A stretch of DNA of 44,808 bases from Pirellulales bacterium (GTDB lineage: Bacteria > Planctomycetota > Planctomycetia > Pirellulales > Thermoguttaceae). Location: NCBI GenBank assembly GCA_016931995.1, contig JAFGDS010000001.1:1-44808 (forward strand), read 5' to 3'. Below are positions 17,898 to 25,959 of this stretch, one piece after another (position 1 is the stretch's first letter; each line of letters begins with the position of its first letter). The notes beneath the pieces are model-generated. The model was not told where the DNA came from, searched no databases, and saw nothing but the letters and a program-made list of their open reading frames with translations. The position numbers and the translations under genes are program-made.

Positions 17898-19103
17898 ATG
17901 AAGGTGCTTGTGGCGAATTTGGGCTCGACGAGCTTCAAGTATCGCTTGTTCGACATGGACAGCCGGCGGCAGTTGGCCCGCGGCGGGATCGAGCGGATTG
18001 GCTCGCCGGAGAGCCTGGCGGTCGTCGAGATCGGCTCGAACCGGCGCGAGCGGACGCTGCGCGTGCCCGACCACGCCGAGGCGGTCCGCCAGTGCCTGGC
18101 GCAGTTGACGGATCCGGTCCACGGCTGCCTGGGCGACGCGTCCGAGGTGGCGGCGATCGGGTTCAAGGCGGTCCATGGCGGTCGCTGCCGCGGGGTGCAG
18201 CGGGTCAGGAGCGAGTTGCTCGATGAGATGGATCGGCTCAACCATCTGGCGCCGGCGCACAACCCGGCCTACGTGGCGGCCATGCGCCAGCTCAACGAGC
18301 GGCTGCCGGACATCCCGCTGGTGGCGGCGTTCGAGACCGGCTTCCACGAGACGATCCCCGATCGGCGCCGGTACTACGCCGTGCCGTACGACTGGGCAGA
18401 AACGATGCTCGTGCGGCGTTGGGGATTCCACGGGGCAAGCCACCGCTACATCGCCGAGCGAACCGCCGAACTGTTGGGGCGCAATGATCTTCGGATCATC
18501 TCGTGCCACCTGGGCGGGTCGAGTTCCGTCTGCGCGATCCGCGACGGCAAGAGCGTGGCCAACAGTTTTGGCATGAGCCCGCAGAGCGGACTGCCGCACA
18601 ACAACCGCGTGGGCGAGTTCGACCCGTTCGCCTTGCCGGGCATCATGGCCCAGACGGACAAGTCGCTCGACGAGGTACTGTCCGCGCTCGCCCGCGAGGG
18701 CGGACTGCTGGGCCTGAGTGGCACGAGCGGCGACGCGAGGGATCTCTCGGCGGCGGCCGCCGCGGGCGACCGGCGGGCGCAGCTCGCCCTGGATGCGTTC
18801 GCCACGAGCGTGCGCGATTACCTGGGCGCGTATCTGGTCGAGCTGGGCGGGGCCGACGTCATCGTGATGACCGGCGGCATCGGCGAGCACTGCGGCGAGT
18901 TTCGGGCCATGGTCCTGCGCGATCTCGAGGCGCTGGGCATCCGGCTCGATCCGGCCGCCAACGCCCAGGCCGACGGCGAGGCCCGCATCAGCGCGGCGGA
19001 CAGCCGCGTGCAGATTTGGGTCGTGCCGACCAACGAGGAGTGGATCGTCGCTCGGCAAACCAAGGAATATCTGGAGAACGAGCCATGTTCGTCGGCAAAG
19101 TAA
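17898..19103 (+). CDS. ackA: acetate/propionate-type kinase (probable lactyl- or acetyl-phosphate kinase of the BMC)
   Basis: This ASKHA-fold enzyme makes ATP from an acyl-phosphate, here the PduL product. Motifs: [13 protein letters not shown] (N-terminal phosphate loop), [48 protein letters not shown] and [12 protein letters not shown]. The usual MGTRSGDIDP signature is changed to [12 protein letters not shown], keeping the Arg and Asp; this may reflect a different acyl substrate. The length, 401, is normal. ATG 17898 is preferred over 17889 because AAGGAG is 9 bases from the former and directly abuts the latter. The 3' end overlaps the following BMC-P gene by 19 bases. Confidence 0.95.
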   Translation: MKVLVANLGSTSFKYRLFDMDSRRQLARGGIERIGSPESLAVVEIGSNRRERTLRVPDHAEAVRQCLAQLTDPVHGCLGDASEVAAIGFKAVHGGRCRGVQRVRSELLDEMDRLNHLAPAHNPAYVAAMRQLNERLPDIPLVAAFETGFHETIPDRRRYYAVPYDWAETMLVRRWGFHGASHRYIAERTAELLGRNDLRIISCHLGGSSSVCAIRDGKSVANSFGMSPQSGLPHNNRVGEFDPFALPGIMAQTDKSLDEVLSALAREGGLLGLSGTSGDARDLSAAAAAGDRRAQLALDAFATSVRDYLGAYLVELGGADVIVMTGGIGEHCGEFRAMVLRDLEALGIRLDPAANAQADGEARISAADSRVQIWVVPTNEEWIVARQTKEYLENEPCSSAK

Positions 19104-19408
19104 CCGGCCAGGTGATCGCGACGAAAAAGACGGACGTGATGACCGGCCGCAAGCTGCTGTTGGTGGAGCCGTACGTGCTGGGACGCGAGAACCGCGAAAC
19201 GCTCAAGACCACCGGCCGCACGTTCGTGGCCGTGGACACGGTCGGCGCGGGCGAGGGCGAGTTCGTCCTCGTGGTTCAGGGCTCGAGCGCCCGGCTCACG
19301 CCCGAAACAAAGCCCCTGCCGGTCGACTGCGCGATCGTCGGCATTGTCGATTCCGTTCGCGCGGAGAACCGGTGCGTGTATTCCAAGGATGGAGTCGCGG
19401 ACGAGTAG
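19085..19408 (+). CDS. pvmH: BMC-P shell vertex protein (EutN/CcmL type), first copy
   Basis: A pentamer-forming vertex protein of 107 residues. Family landmarks: [46 protein letters not shown] and [16 protein letters not shown] precedes the ATG by 9 bases, inside the 3' end of ackA, so translation is probably coupled. PVM-type loci carry three distinct BMC-P genes; the other two are at 20968 and 21971. The symbol is by gene order. Confidence 0.95.
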   Translation: MFVGKVTGQVIATKKTDVMTGRKLLLVEPYVLGRENRETLKTTGRTFVAVDTVGAGEGEFVLVVQGSSARLTPETKPLPVDCAIVGIVDSVRAENRCVYSKDGVADE

Positions 19409-19426
19409 GCGTCGTGTGCGATGAAA

Positions 19427-19525
19427 TGCGAAGCCGCAAGCGGCGGATTGGAAAAGCGAAAAGCCGAAAGCGGAAAGCCGTTTGACCTCCGAATTCCCCA
19501 ATCCCCCAACCCCCAACCCCCTATC
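19427..19525 (+). repeat. composite repeat: GCCGCAAGCGGC palindrome plus CCCCAAT array (family C), copy 2
   Basis: TGCGAAGCCGCAAGCGGC at 19427-19444, a purine-rich arm of AAAAGC/GAAAGC units, and a C-rich array (CCCCAATCCCCCAACCCCC) from about 19495 to 19522. The same three parts in inverted order and orientation make up 22254-22362; a third copy runs from 44724 to the window edge. It fills the gap before the aldehyde dehydrogenase and ends nine bases or fewer before its ATG. Confidence 0.85.
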
Positions 19526-19530
19526 CCGCC

Positions 19531-20967
19531 ATGCACGTTGACGAAGCCACCATTCGGACCGTCGTTCACGAGGTGCTCCATCGGCTGGGCGGCAATGGCG
19601 CGGCGCGGCCGGCCCAAGGGAGCCGCCGCGGGCGCTTCGGGCAATTCACCGACGCCGCCGAGGCCGTCCTGGCCGCCCGCGAGGCGTTCGACGAGCTTTC
19701 CGGAATCACGATCGAGGGCCGCAAGCGGATCATCGACCACATCCGGCGGATCTCGATCGACCAGGCCGTCGAACTGGGCACGATGGAGATGGAGGAGACG
19801 AAGATCGGGAAGCTGGAGCACAAGATCCTCAAACAGCGCGGCGTGGGCGAGACGACCCCCGGCGTCGAGTTCCTCCGCAGCGAGGTCTTCAGCGGGGATC
19901 ACGGACTGGCGGTGATCGAGCACGCCCCGTTCGGCGTCATCGCGGCCGTCTCGCCCGTGACGCACTCGCTGCCGACCATCACGTGCAACGCGATCAACAT
20001 GATTGCCTCGGGCAACACGGTGGTGTTCAATCCGCATCCCGGCGGAAAACGCGTCGCCGCCGAGGGCGTCCGCCGGTTCAACGAGGCCATCTACCGCGAC
20101 CTGGGCGTGGACAACCTGATCTGCGTGGTCACCGAGCCGACGCTGGAGACGGCCAACGTGCTGTTTACCCATCCCGAGGTGAGCCTGATTTGCGTCACGG
20201 GCGGCCCCGGCGTTGCCCGGGCGGCCATGCAGCAGTCGAAGCGTGCGATCGTGGCCGGTCCGGGCAATCCGCCGGTCGTTGTGGACGAGACCGCCGATCT
20301 GGACCGCGCCGCGCGCGAGATCATCCGCGGCGGGGCGTTCGATAACAACCTATTGTGCGTCGCCGAGAAGCAGGTGTTCGTCGTCACTCGGGTGTTCGAC
20401 GCGATGATGGCCGCCATGGAGCGGGCCGGCGCCGTCCGGTTGAACGGACGCGAGATCGACGCGCTCACCAAAGCCGCCATCACGACCGTTGGCGAAGGGA
20501 CCAAGGCGCACCAGGTGCCCATCAAGGAGTTCATCGGCCAGGACGCGGCCGTGTTGGCCCGGGCGGCGGGCAAGACCGTGCCGGCCGACGCGCCGATCCT
20601 ATTCGGCGAGACGGATTTCGAGAATCCGTTCGTTCCGGTCGAGCAGATGATGCCCTTCTTGCCCTTCGTCCGCGCCCGCGACGTGGATCACGCCATTGCC
20701 ATGGCCAAACAGAGCGAGCACGGCTTCCGCCACACGTCGATCATCCACTCGAACGACGTGCGGAACATGACGAAGATGGGCCGGATCATGGATACCACGT
20801 TGTTCGTGAAAAACGGGGCCAGCCTGGCCGCCCTGGGTAACGGCGGCGAGGGCTACGGATCGTACTCGATCGCCGGCCCAACGGGCGAAGGCGTGACCAC
20901 GCCGCTCACCTTCACCCGCGAGCGCCGCTGCACGCTGGCCGAGAGCTTGAGGATATTGGGGAAGTAG
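19531..20967 (+). CDS. CoA-acylating aldehyde dehydrogenase (PduP/EutE type), BMC cargo
   Basis: This enzyme oxidises L-lactaldehyde (or another short aldehyde) to the acyl-CoA using NAD+ and CoA in the BMC lumen. The 478-residue ALDH fold has the catalytic cysteine in GGAFDNNLLCVAEKQVF (about 260-276), GPGNPPVVVD for cofactor binding and FGVIAAVSPVTHSLPT. The N-terminal helix DEATIRTVVHEVLHRLGGNG is an encapsulation peptide with a linker of about 20 residues. The start codon comes directly after the C-rich repeat array and has no recognisable ribosome site. It is followed without a gap by the next BMC-P gene (stop TAG at 20965-20967, ATG at 20968). Confidence 0.95.
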   Translation: MHVDEATIRTVVHEVLHRLGGNGAARPAQGSRRGRFGQFTDAAEAVLAAREAFDELSGITIEGRKRIIDHIRRISIDQAVELGTMEMEETKIGKLEHKILKQRGVGETTPGVEFLRSEVFSGDHGLAVIEHAPFGVIAAVSPVTHSLPTITCNAINMIASGNTVVFNPHPGGKRVAAEGVRRFNEAIYRDLGVDNLICVVTEPTLETANVLFTHPEVSLICVTGGPGVARAAMQQSKRAIVAGPGNPPVVVDETADLDRAAREIIRGGAFDNNLLCVAEKQVFVVTRVFDAMMAAMERAGAVRLNGREIDALTKAAITTVGEGTKAHQVPIKEFIGQDAAVLARAAGKTVPADAPILFGETDFENPFVPVEQMMPFLPFVRARDVDHAIAMAKQSEHGFRHTSIIHSNDVRNMTKMGRIMDTTLFVKNGASLAALGNGGEGYGSYSIAGPTGEGVTTPLTFTRERRCTLAESLRILGK

Positions 20968-21228
20968 ATGCAAAACGCCCGGGTGATTGGAACGGCCACG
21001 GCCACGGTGAAACACCCTTCGATGCACGGGTGGAAGCTGCTGGTGGTTCAGCCGTTGGGACCGGACGGCCGGTCGGCCGATGGCGATCCGCTGTTGGCCG
21101 TGGACGCCCTGGGGGCGGGCGGCGACGACGTGGTGATTATTTCCAGCGACGGCCGGGGAGCGCGGGAGTTGATTGGGTGCGACAACACGCCGGTGCGTTG
21201 GACCGTATTGGGGATTGTGGATCGATGA
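20968..21228 (+). CDS. pvmK: BMC-P shell vertex protein, second copy
   Basis: A short EutN/CcmL-family protein of 86 residues: ARVIGTATATVKHPSMHGWK, LLVVQPLG, AVDALGAGGDDVVIISSDG and WTVLGIVDR. Its ATG directly follows the stop of the aldehyde dehydrogenase and its own stop overlaps the next start (ATGA at 21225). Tight coupling suggests co-translation in a fixed ratio. Symbol by order in the pvm locus. Confidence 0.94.
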   Translation: MQNARVIGTATATVKHPSMHGWKLLVVQPLGPDGRSADGDPLLAVDALGAGGDDVVIISSDGRGARELIGCDNTPVRWTVLGIVDR

Positions 21229-21956
21229 GCGCAACGCCGCGGGACGTGGACCAGATCGTTCGCGAGGTGCTCGCCCAGTTGGGCGCGGCGCCGGAGCCGG
21301 GGCGAACGCCGGCTCCGGCGACTGGTCCGGCGGATGCGGGTCCCGCCGGCGACGTTGCCGGCGAGCCGGGACACACGGTCCGCGCGACCGCCCGCGTGGT
21401 CACGTTGGCCGACGTCGGCCCGCGGCTTGGCAATGCCCGATGCTTGCTCGTTCCACCCGGCGCGGTCGTGACGCCGGCGGTGCGCGACGTGCTGCGCGAC
21501 CGCGGGATTTCGCTGTGTTTCGCCTCGGTGGAATCGCCGCCGGGGACGGCCGGCGGGACGCTCGCGATGGTCGTGGCGGTGAGCTCGTTCGATCCGGCGG
21601 CCGTGGTGGAGATTCTCCGCAAGAGCGGCCTGGTGGTCGAGCCGACGCGGTCGGCCTGCTTGATCGAGACGTGCGACCGCCTGGCCGAGGCGGCGAGTCG
21701 AGGGGGCCTGTTGGGCGTCGTGCTCACGCCGCACGTGGCCGCGGCGCTGTGCCTGGCGAATCGGCTCTCGGGCCTGCGGGCGGTCATGGCGGCGGATCCG
21801 GACCAGGCGGTCGAGGCGGCTCGGGCGGTCGGCGCCAACGTGCTGGTGGCTCGACCCGACGGATTCGCGCCCTATCGCCTGGGCCAGATGATCGCCCGAT
21901 TTGCCGCCGGCGCGCCGTACGCCTGCCCCGAGTCGCTTCGAGGACGATTGACATAG
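21225..21956 (+). CDS. BMC-associated protein with encapsulation peptide and degenerate RpiB/LacA-like domain
   Basis: The product has 243 residues. The N-terminal helix RDVDQIVREVLAQLGAAP matches the encapsulation peptides of PduL and the aldehyde dehydrogenase, followed by a Pro/Ala/Gly linker (about 21-48). A short segment with TPAVRDVLRDRGISL follows. Residues about 105-240 resemble ribose-5-phosphate isomerase B/LacA: GVVLTPHVAAALCLANRLSG and GLRAV..DPDQAVEAARAVG-ANVLV. At the position of the RpiB catalytic cysteine loop (CGTG) the sequence is TPHV, so isomerase chemistry by the standard mechanism is unlikely. The gene corresponds by position to an uncharacterised gene of the pvm locus. 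Its ATG overlaps the previous stop. A cargo or scaffold role is inferred. Confidence 0.82.
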   Translation: MSATPRDVDQIVREVLAQLGAAPEPGRTPAPATGPADAGPAGDVAGEPGHTVRATARVVTLADVGPRLGNARCLLVPPGAVVTPAVRDVLRDRGISLCFASVESPPGTAGGTLAMVVAVSSFDPAAVVEILRKSGLVVEPTRSACLIETCDRLAEAASRGGLLGVVLTPHVAAALCLANRLSGLRAVMAADPDQAVEAARAVGANVLVARPDGFAPYRLGQMIARFAAGAPYACPESLRGRLT

Positions 21957-21970
21957 GAAGGGAAACGGCC

Positions 21971-22276
21971 ATGCGCATCGCGGAAGTGATTGGCACGGTG
22001 ACGCTCAACCGGGCGCACCCGAGCCTATTGGGCGGGCGGTTCAAGCTGGCCGTGCCGTTGACGCTTGAGGATCTGCTCGGCCAGGGCGACCGCTCCGCGG
22101 AGATGATCGTTGTCTACGACGAGCTAGGCGCCGACGTCGGCTGCCGCATCGCCGTGAGCGAAGGCCGCGAAGCCGCCATGCCGTTCTACCCGGAGGACAA
22201 ACCGCTGGACGCCTACAACGCGGCGATCCTCGACGCGGTGTGCGCGCGGGGCAAGGGATTGGGGATTGGGGATTAG
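21971..22276 (+). CDS. pvmM: BMC-P shell vertex protein, third copy, with repeat-encoded tail
   Basis: An EutN/CcmL-family protein of 101 residues: MRIAEVIGTVTLNRAHPSLL, FKLAVPLTLEDLL, MIVVYDELGADVGCRIAVSE and a longer C-terminus with PFYPEDKPLDAYNAAILDAV. The last residues, GLGIGD, and the TAG stop are encoded inside the GGGGATT array of the adjacent repeat, so the original C-terminus has been altered by repeat insertion. GGAAGGGAAA lies 6 bases before the ATG. Confidence 0.93.
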   Translation: MRIAEVIGTVTLNRAHPSLLGGRFKLAVPLTLEDLLGQGDRSAEMIVVYDELGADVGCRIAVSEGREAAMPFYPEDKPLDAYNAAILDAVCARGKGLGIGD

Positions 22277-22362
22277 GGATTTGGGGATTTGGGGATTTGG
22301 GGTCGGGGGGTGGAATGAGTATCCGCTTTCCGCTTTTCCCATCCGCCGCTTGCGGCTTCGCA
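22254..22362 (-). repeat. composite repeat (family C), copy 3, inverted
   Basis: A GGGGATT/GGGGATTT array (about 22256-22310) is followed by CCGCTTTCCGCTTTTCCC and GCCGCTTGCGGCTTCGCA (22345-22362). It is the reverse complement in layout of the copy at 19427-19525. It overlaps the 3' end of the third BMC-P gene and fills the gap before the aldolase. G-runs of four or more, at least five in a row, could form a G-quadruplex on this strand. Confidence 0.85.
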
Positions 22363-22401
22363 AAACAAAACAAACACGCGTAAACGTCACGAGAACCACT
22401 C

Positions 22402-23271
22402 ATGGCCAACATCCACAAGATCAAGCAAGAGATCTGCGAAATCGGCGACCGGCTCTACAAGAAGGGCTTCGCCGCGGCCAACGACGGAAACATCAGCTAC
22501 CGCGTGGGCGACAACGAGGTCGTCTGCACGCCGACGATGATCTCCAAGGGCTTCATGAAGCCGGAGGACCTGTGCGTGGTGGACATGGAGGGCAAGCAGC
22601 TTTCGGGCCGGCGCAAGCGGACCAGCGAGATCCTGCTGCACCTGGCCATCATGAAGCGGCGACCCGAAGTCCGGTCGGTCGTGCATTGCCATCCGCCCCA
22701 CGCCACGGCCTTCGGCATCGCCCGCGAGCCCGTGCCGCAGTGCATCCTGCCCGAGGTGGAGATCTTCCTGGGCGAGGTGCCGATCGCGCGGTACGACATC
22801 CCGGGCAGCCAGCACTTCGCCGACACGATCCTGCCGTTCGTGGACAAGGCGAACGTGGTGATCCTGTCGAACCACGGCACGGTCAGTTGGGGGCAAACGG
22901 TGGAGCAGGCCTACTGGTGGACCGAGGTGCTCGACGCCTACTGCCGGATGCTCATGCTCGCCCGGGGACTGGGCCGTATCAACTACTTCAGCGAGCCGGA
23001 AGCCCGGGCCCTGCTGGAGTTGAAGGACAAGTGGGGCTTTTCGGATCCCCGCAACGAGATGAAGAACTGCGACATCTGCGCCAACGACGTCTTCCGCGAC
23101 AGTTGGCAGACGTGCGGGGTCCAGCAAAAAGCCTTCACGCCGCCGAGCTACCAAGGCAAGGACGCGCCGTCCAATGGCTCTGGGGCCACCGCCACGACCG
23201 CCGCCGATCGGGAAGCCCTGATTCAGACGATCACCGACCGCGTGATGGACGCGCTGACCCAGCGGACGTGA
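22402..23271 (+). CDS. pvmN: class II (zinc) aldolase of the fucose/rhamnose BMC
   Basis: This is the signature enzyme of PVM-type BMCs, cleaving L-fuculose/L-rhamnulose 1-phosphate to DHAP and L-lactaldehyde. AraD/FucA-fold motifs are visible: AANDGNISYRV, TPTMISKG, the zinc-site HCHPPHA and ILSNHGTVSWG. The C-terminal 20 residues, REALIQTITDRVMDALTQ, form an amphipathic encapsulation helix after a Ser/Gly/Thr linker, as known for PvmN. A Cys-rich stretch (KNCDICANDVF...TCG) lies before the linker. The product has 289 residues. Only GAGAA is present as a weak ribosome site. It is the last BMC gene; the convergent FAH gene follows. Confidence 0.95.
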   Translation: MANIHKIKQEICEIGDRLYKKGFAAANDGNISYRVGDNEVVCTPTMISKGFMKPEDLCVVDMEGKQLSGRRKRTSEILLHLAIMKRRPEVRSVVHCHPPHATAFGIAREPVPQCILPEVEIFLGEVPIARYDIPGSQHFADTILPFVDKANVVILSNHGTVSWGQTVEQAYWWTEVLDAYCRMLMLARGLGRINYFSEPEARALLELKDKWGFSDPRNEMKNCDICANDVFRDSWQTCGVQQKAFTPPSYQGKDAPSNGSGATATTAADREALIQTITDRVMDALTQRT

Positions 23272-23283
23272 CCTGCCGCGTCT

Positions 23284-23323
23284 CCCCTCGCCCGCCGTGC
23301 GGGAGAGGGGTCAGGGGTGAGGG
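23284..23323. repeat. family E hairpin repeat, copy 2, inverted
   Basis: Arms CCCCTC-g-CCCGC and GCGGG-a-GAGGGG (23284-23310) are followed by TCAGGGGTGAGGGG. It sits in the 96-bp gap between the convergent aldolase and FAH genes, where the stem could reduce read-through in both directions. It is the reverse complement of the element at 17823-17863. Confidence 0.82.
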
Positions 23324-23367
23324 GACTTTCCATTGCCAACCAGGACCATCCCGCCACCGCGCCGGCG

Positions 23368-24174
23368 TCACGCCGCTTCCTCGACGACCGGGTTGGTGAG
23401 CGTGCCAATGTCCTCGATCGTCACGTTGCACACGTCGCCGGGGACGAGCCAGCGGGGCGGCTTCTGGGCGAAGCCGACGCCGTGCGGCGTGCCGGTCAAA
23501 ATGACCGTGCCCGGCAGGAGCGTCGTGCTGCCGCTTAAAAACTCGACCAGCCACGGCACGTCGAAGATCATGTCGTCGGTGTTCCAGTCCTGCATGACCT
23601 GGCCGCCGATGTCCATTCTGATCGCAAGCGCGTTGGGGTTGGGGATCTCGTCGGTCGTGACCAGGCACGGGCCCATCGGGGCGAACGTGTCGAACGTCTT
23701 GCCGCGGCACCACTGGCTTCCGCCCCACTTGCCCTGCCAGTCGCGCGCCGAAACGTCGTTGGCGCACGTGTACCCGAGCACGTAATCCAGCGCCCGCTCG
23801 CGCGAGACGTTTTTGCAGGTCTTGCCAATCACCACGGCCAGCTCGCATTCGTAGTCCACCTCGTCGCTGCGGAGCCGCCGCGGCAGAACGATCGGATCGC
23901 CCGGATGCTGCGCGGCGGTCGTGGCCTTCATGAATACGACGGGAAACTCGGGGATGGGGCTCTTGCCCTCGGCCGCGTGACGCCGGTAGTTCAGCCCGAT
24001 GCAAAGCAGATTCGTCGGCGGCACGGGGGCCAGGCGTTTGACAACGTCCGCCGGCTTGGCCGTGACGGAGAACTCGCCGAGGACGTCGCCGGCGATCTCC
24101 CGGGCGGACCCGTCCGGCTCGAGGGCGGCGTACTTGGTTTGTTGGGTTGAATCGAGATAGCGGATGATTTTCAT
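23368..24174 (-). CDS. fumarylacetoacetate hydrolase (FAH) family protein, probable 2,4-diketo-3-deoxy-sugar acid hydrolase
   Basis: FAH-fold enzymes hydrolyse C-C bonds of diketo acids. The metal site is present: DYECELAVVIGK with the E-x-E pair (about 116-124) and NDVSARDWQ. The end VTIEDIGTLTNPVVEE is typical. At 268 residues it is the size of the L-2,4-diketo-3-deoxyrhamnonate/fuconate hydrolases, which yield pyruvate and L-lactate. The SDR next to it would supply the dehydrogenase step of the same route. That assignment comes from gene context; other acylpyruvase activities are possible. The start at 24174 gives the family-typical MKIIRYLD; the ribosome site is weak. Confidence 0.9.
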   Translation of the reverse strand: MKIIRYLDSTQQTKYAALEPDGSAREIAGDVLGEFSVTAKPADVVKRLAPVPPTNLLCIGLNYRRHAAEGKSPIPEFPVVFMKATTAAQHPGDPIVLPRRLRSDEVDYECELAVVIGKTCKNVSRERALDYVLGYTCANDVSARDWQGKWGGSQWCRGKTFDTFAPMGPCLVTTDEIPNPNALAIRMDIGGQVMQDWNTDDMIFDVPWLVEFLSGSTTLLPGTVILTGTPHGVGFAQKPPRWLVPGDVCNVTIEDIGTLTNPVVEEAA

Positions 24175-24237
24175 GGTGATGGTCCGTTGGTTGAAAAACA
24201 AAGAGATGTATGGATACGCATTGCCGGACGGCCACAA

Positions 24238-24255
24238 GCCGCTTGCGGCTTCGCA
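24238..24255 (-). repeat. family C core palindrome, copy 4
   Basis: GCCGCTTGCGGCTTCGCA, the reverse complement of the 18-bp unit at 17106, lies in the 117-bp gap between the SDR and FAH genes. No G-rich array accompanies it. Confidence 0.8.
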
Positions 24256-24291
24256 GCGAAGAACGCCGGCGCGAGTCTCCCGGAAGGCGTA

Positions 24292-25068
24292 TTAAAACTC
24301 CCGTGCGTAGCCGGCGGTCCAGCCGCCGTCGACGGTGAGGACGTGGCCGTTGGTGTAGCTGTTGTCCGGATCGGCGAGGAACAGAACGGCCACGGCGATT
24401 TCGGCGGGCGTTCCGGGGCGTCCCAGCGGGACGTGGTCGAGCATCTTTTGCACGGAATCGCGGAAGATGCCGCCCTCGCCGTAGAACAACTGCTTGGTGC
24501 CCTCGGTCATGATCGAGCCGGGGGCAATGCCGTTGACCAGGATGCCGCTGGGGCCAAGTTCGATGGCCATGGCCTTGGTCAGGTTCACGACGCCGGCCTT
24601 CGCGGCGGCGAACGCGCATTGGAGCCGCAACGGAACCAGCCCGACGATCGACGCAATGTTGATGATCCGCCCCGATTGTTGCCGCCGCATGACCCGCGCC
24701 ACCGCCTGGCTCACCTCGTAAAGGCCCGTCAGATCCACCGCCAGGATGCGGTCCCACTCCTCGCGGGGAAATTCGTCGATCGTGACGCGGTGCTTCATCG
24801 TGTTCACGCCGGCGTTGTTGACCAGGATGTCGAGCCGGCCGAACTCCCCAACCGCGCGGTCCACGGCGGCGTCGATCTCCGCGCGGTTCGTGACGTCCAT
24901 CCGCACGGCTAGGCCGCCCGGCGACTTGGCCGCCGCGGGCCCCGCGTCCAGGCAGTCGGCGTAGAGCACCCGCGAGCCGCTGGCCGCCAGGGCGTCGGCG
25001 ATGGCCTCGCCGATCCCCCGCGCCGCGCCGGTGACGAGACTGACCTTGCCGGAGAGATCGACTTTCAT
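24292..25068 (-). CDS. SDR-family oxidoreductase with the catalytic Tyr replaced by Phe
   Basis: A classical short-chain dehydrogenase fold of 258 residues: TGAARGIG (NAD-binding), NNAG and a normal C-terminus (LTVDGGWTAGY). In context the expected role is 2-keto-3-deoxy-L-rhamnonate/fuconate 4-dehydrogenase upstream of the FAH hydrolase. However, the Y-x-x-x-K catalytic motif reads F-A-A-A-K: Ser of NIASIVG is retained, and 13 residues later the codon is TTC (Phe). The Asn usually found in VNLTG is Asp (VDLTG). The protein may be inactive as a standard SDR or use another residue. The start at 25068 has AGGA 8 bases upstream. Confidence 0.9.
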   Translation of the reverse strand: MKVDLSGKVSLVTGAARGIGEAIADALAASGSRVLYADCLDAGPAAAKSPGGLAVRMDVTNRAEIDAAVDRAVGEFGRLDILVNNAGVNTMKHRVTIDEFPREEWDRILAVDLTGLYEVSQAVARVMRRQQSGRIINIASIVGLVPLRLQCAFAAAKAGVVNLTKAMAIELGPSGILVNGIAPGSIMTEGTKQLFYGEGGIFRDSVQKMLDHVPLGRPGTPAEIAVAVLFLADPDNSYTNGHVLTVDGGWTAGYAREF

Positions 25069-25104
25069 CGTGTGTATCCTCTGTCCTCGTGAGCGAACGT
25101 GTGC

Positions 25105-25121
25105 CACTGGCTTTGCCAGTG
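25105..25121. repeat. family A palindrome CACTGGCTTTGCCAGTG
   Basis: A perfect copy in the gap between the MBL hydrolase and SDR genes (minus strand operon). A half copy (AGCACTGGCC) follows at about 25142. Confidence 0.88.
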
Positions 25122-25179
25122 TCATGGTGTGTCGGGATTCAAGCACTGGCCGAACGCGTGGCACTCGGAGGTTGACGTG

Positions 25180-25959
25180 TTAGGACTCCTTCTCCGCGTG
25201 AACCAGAAACCGTTCGCCGGGACGAAGTAGCAGGGCGTTCACTTCCGGACAAAGCGACCGGCACGCGTTCAGGTATCCGGCCGGGTCGGCGGCGCCGTGC
25301 TGGGCGAACGTCCAGAAATGGCACGGAATGGCGCATCGCGGTTTGGCCGCTTGCGTGAGCATCGCGGCGTCCATGTGGCCCATGTTGCCAAAGACGCCGT
25401 TGATGCAGGGCAAGAGCACGTCGGGCCGGAGCGCGAAGAGCGGCCCCAGCAGCCCAGGGCGGAACGCCGTGTCGCCCGTGCAAACGACGCGAACGCCGCC
25501 GCAGTCCAGGGCCAGCGACAACGCGGAGTCGGACAGGTCGCCATGGTCGGCCTTCACGGCGTCGATGGCGACGTTGCCCAACTCGACGCGCCGATTCGGC
25601 TCGAGCAGAACCCTCGCATCGCTGCGAACACCCGCGGCGGCGAGTCCTTCGGCGCAGCCGGCCGGCGCGGCGAACCGGCACTTGGGGTTGTTCCTGGCGA
25701 CGACGGGAAGCGCGTCGGGGTCGAGATGGTCGGCGTGCTCGTGCGTGAGCACGACCAGATCCGTCCGCACGTCCTCGGCGGCGATGGGTGGCAAGGACAG
25801 CCGCTTGAACCCGAAGAGCCGCTCGGCCGCGTCGGAGAGGTAGGGATCGAGGTAGACGACTGTCCCGCCGGGCGTCTTGAACACGAAACCCGCCTGACCC
25901 AGCCACCAGATTCCCAGTGCCCCCTGGGGCACCGGCTCGTCGAATTGCCAAAGGCTCAT
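25180..25959 (-). CDS. metallo-beta-lactamase-fold hydrolase, UlaG-like (probable sugar lactonase)
   Basis: A 259-residue MBL-fold enzyme: WLGQAGFVFKTPGG, the metal motif THEHADHLD, then CTGDTAFRPG and PCHFWTFAQHG. The closest named group is UlaG, L-ascorbate-6-phosphate lactonase. A lactone-opening step would fit the sugar-acid enzymes around it. The ATG at 25959 has GGGAG 7 bases upstream and overlaps the stop of the mutarotase-like gene by four bases (ATGA), so the two are co-translated. Substrate unknown. Confidence 0.88.
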   Translation of the reverse strand: MSLWQFDEPVPQGALGIWWLGQAGFVFKTPGGTVVYLDPYLSDAAERLFGFKRLSLPPIAAEDVRTDLVVLTHEHADHLDPDALPVVARNNPKCRFAAPAGCAEGLAAAGVRSDARVLLEPNRRVELGNVAIDAVKADHGDLSDSALSLALDCGGVRVVCTGDTAFRPGLLGPLFALRPDVLLPCINGVFGNMGHMDAAMLTQAAKPRCAIPCHFWTFAQHGAADPAGYLNACRSLCPEVNALLLRPGERFLVHAEKES

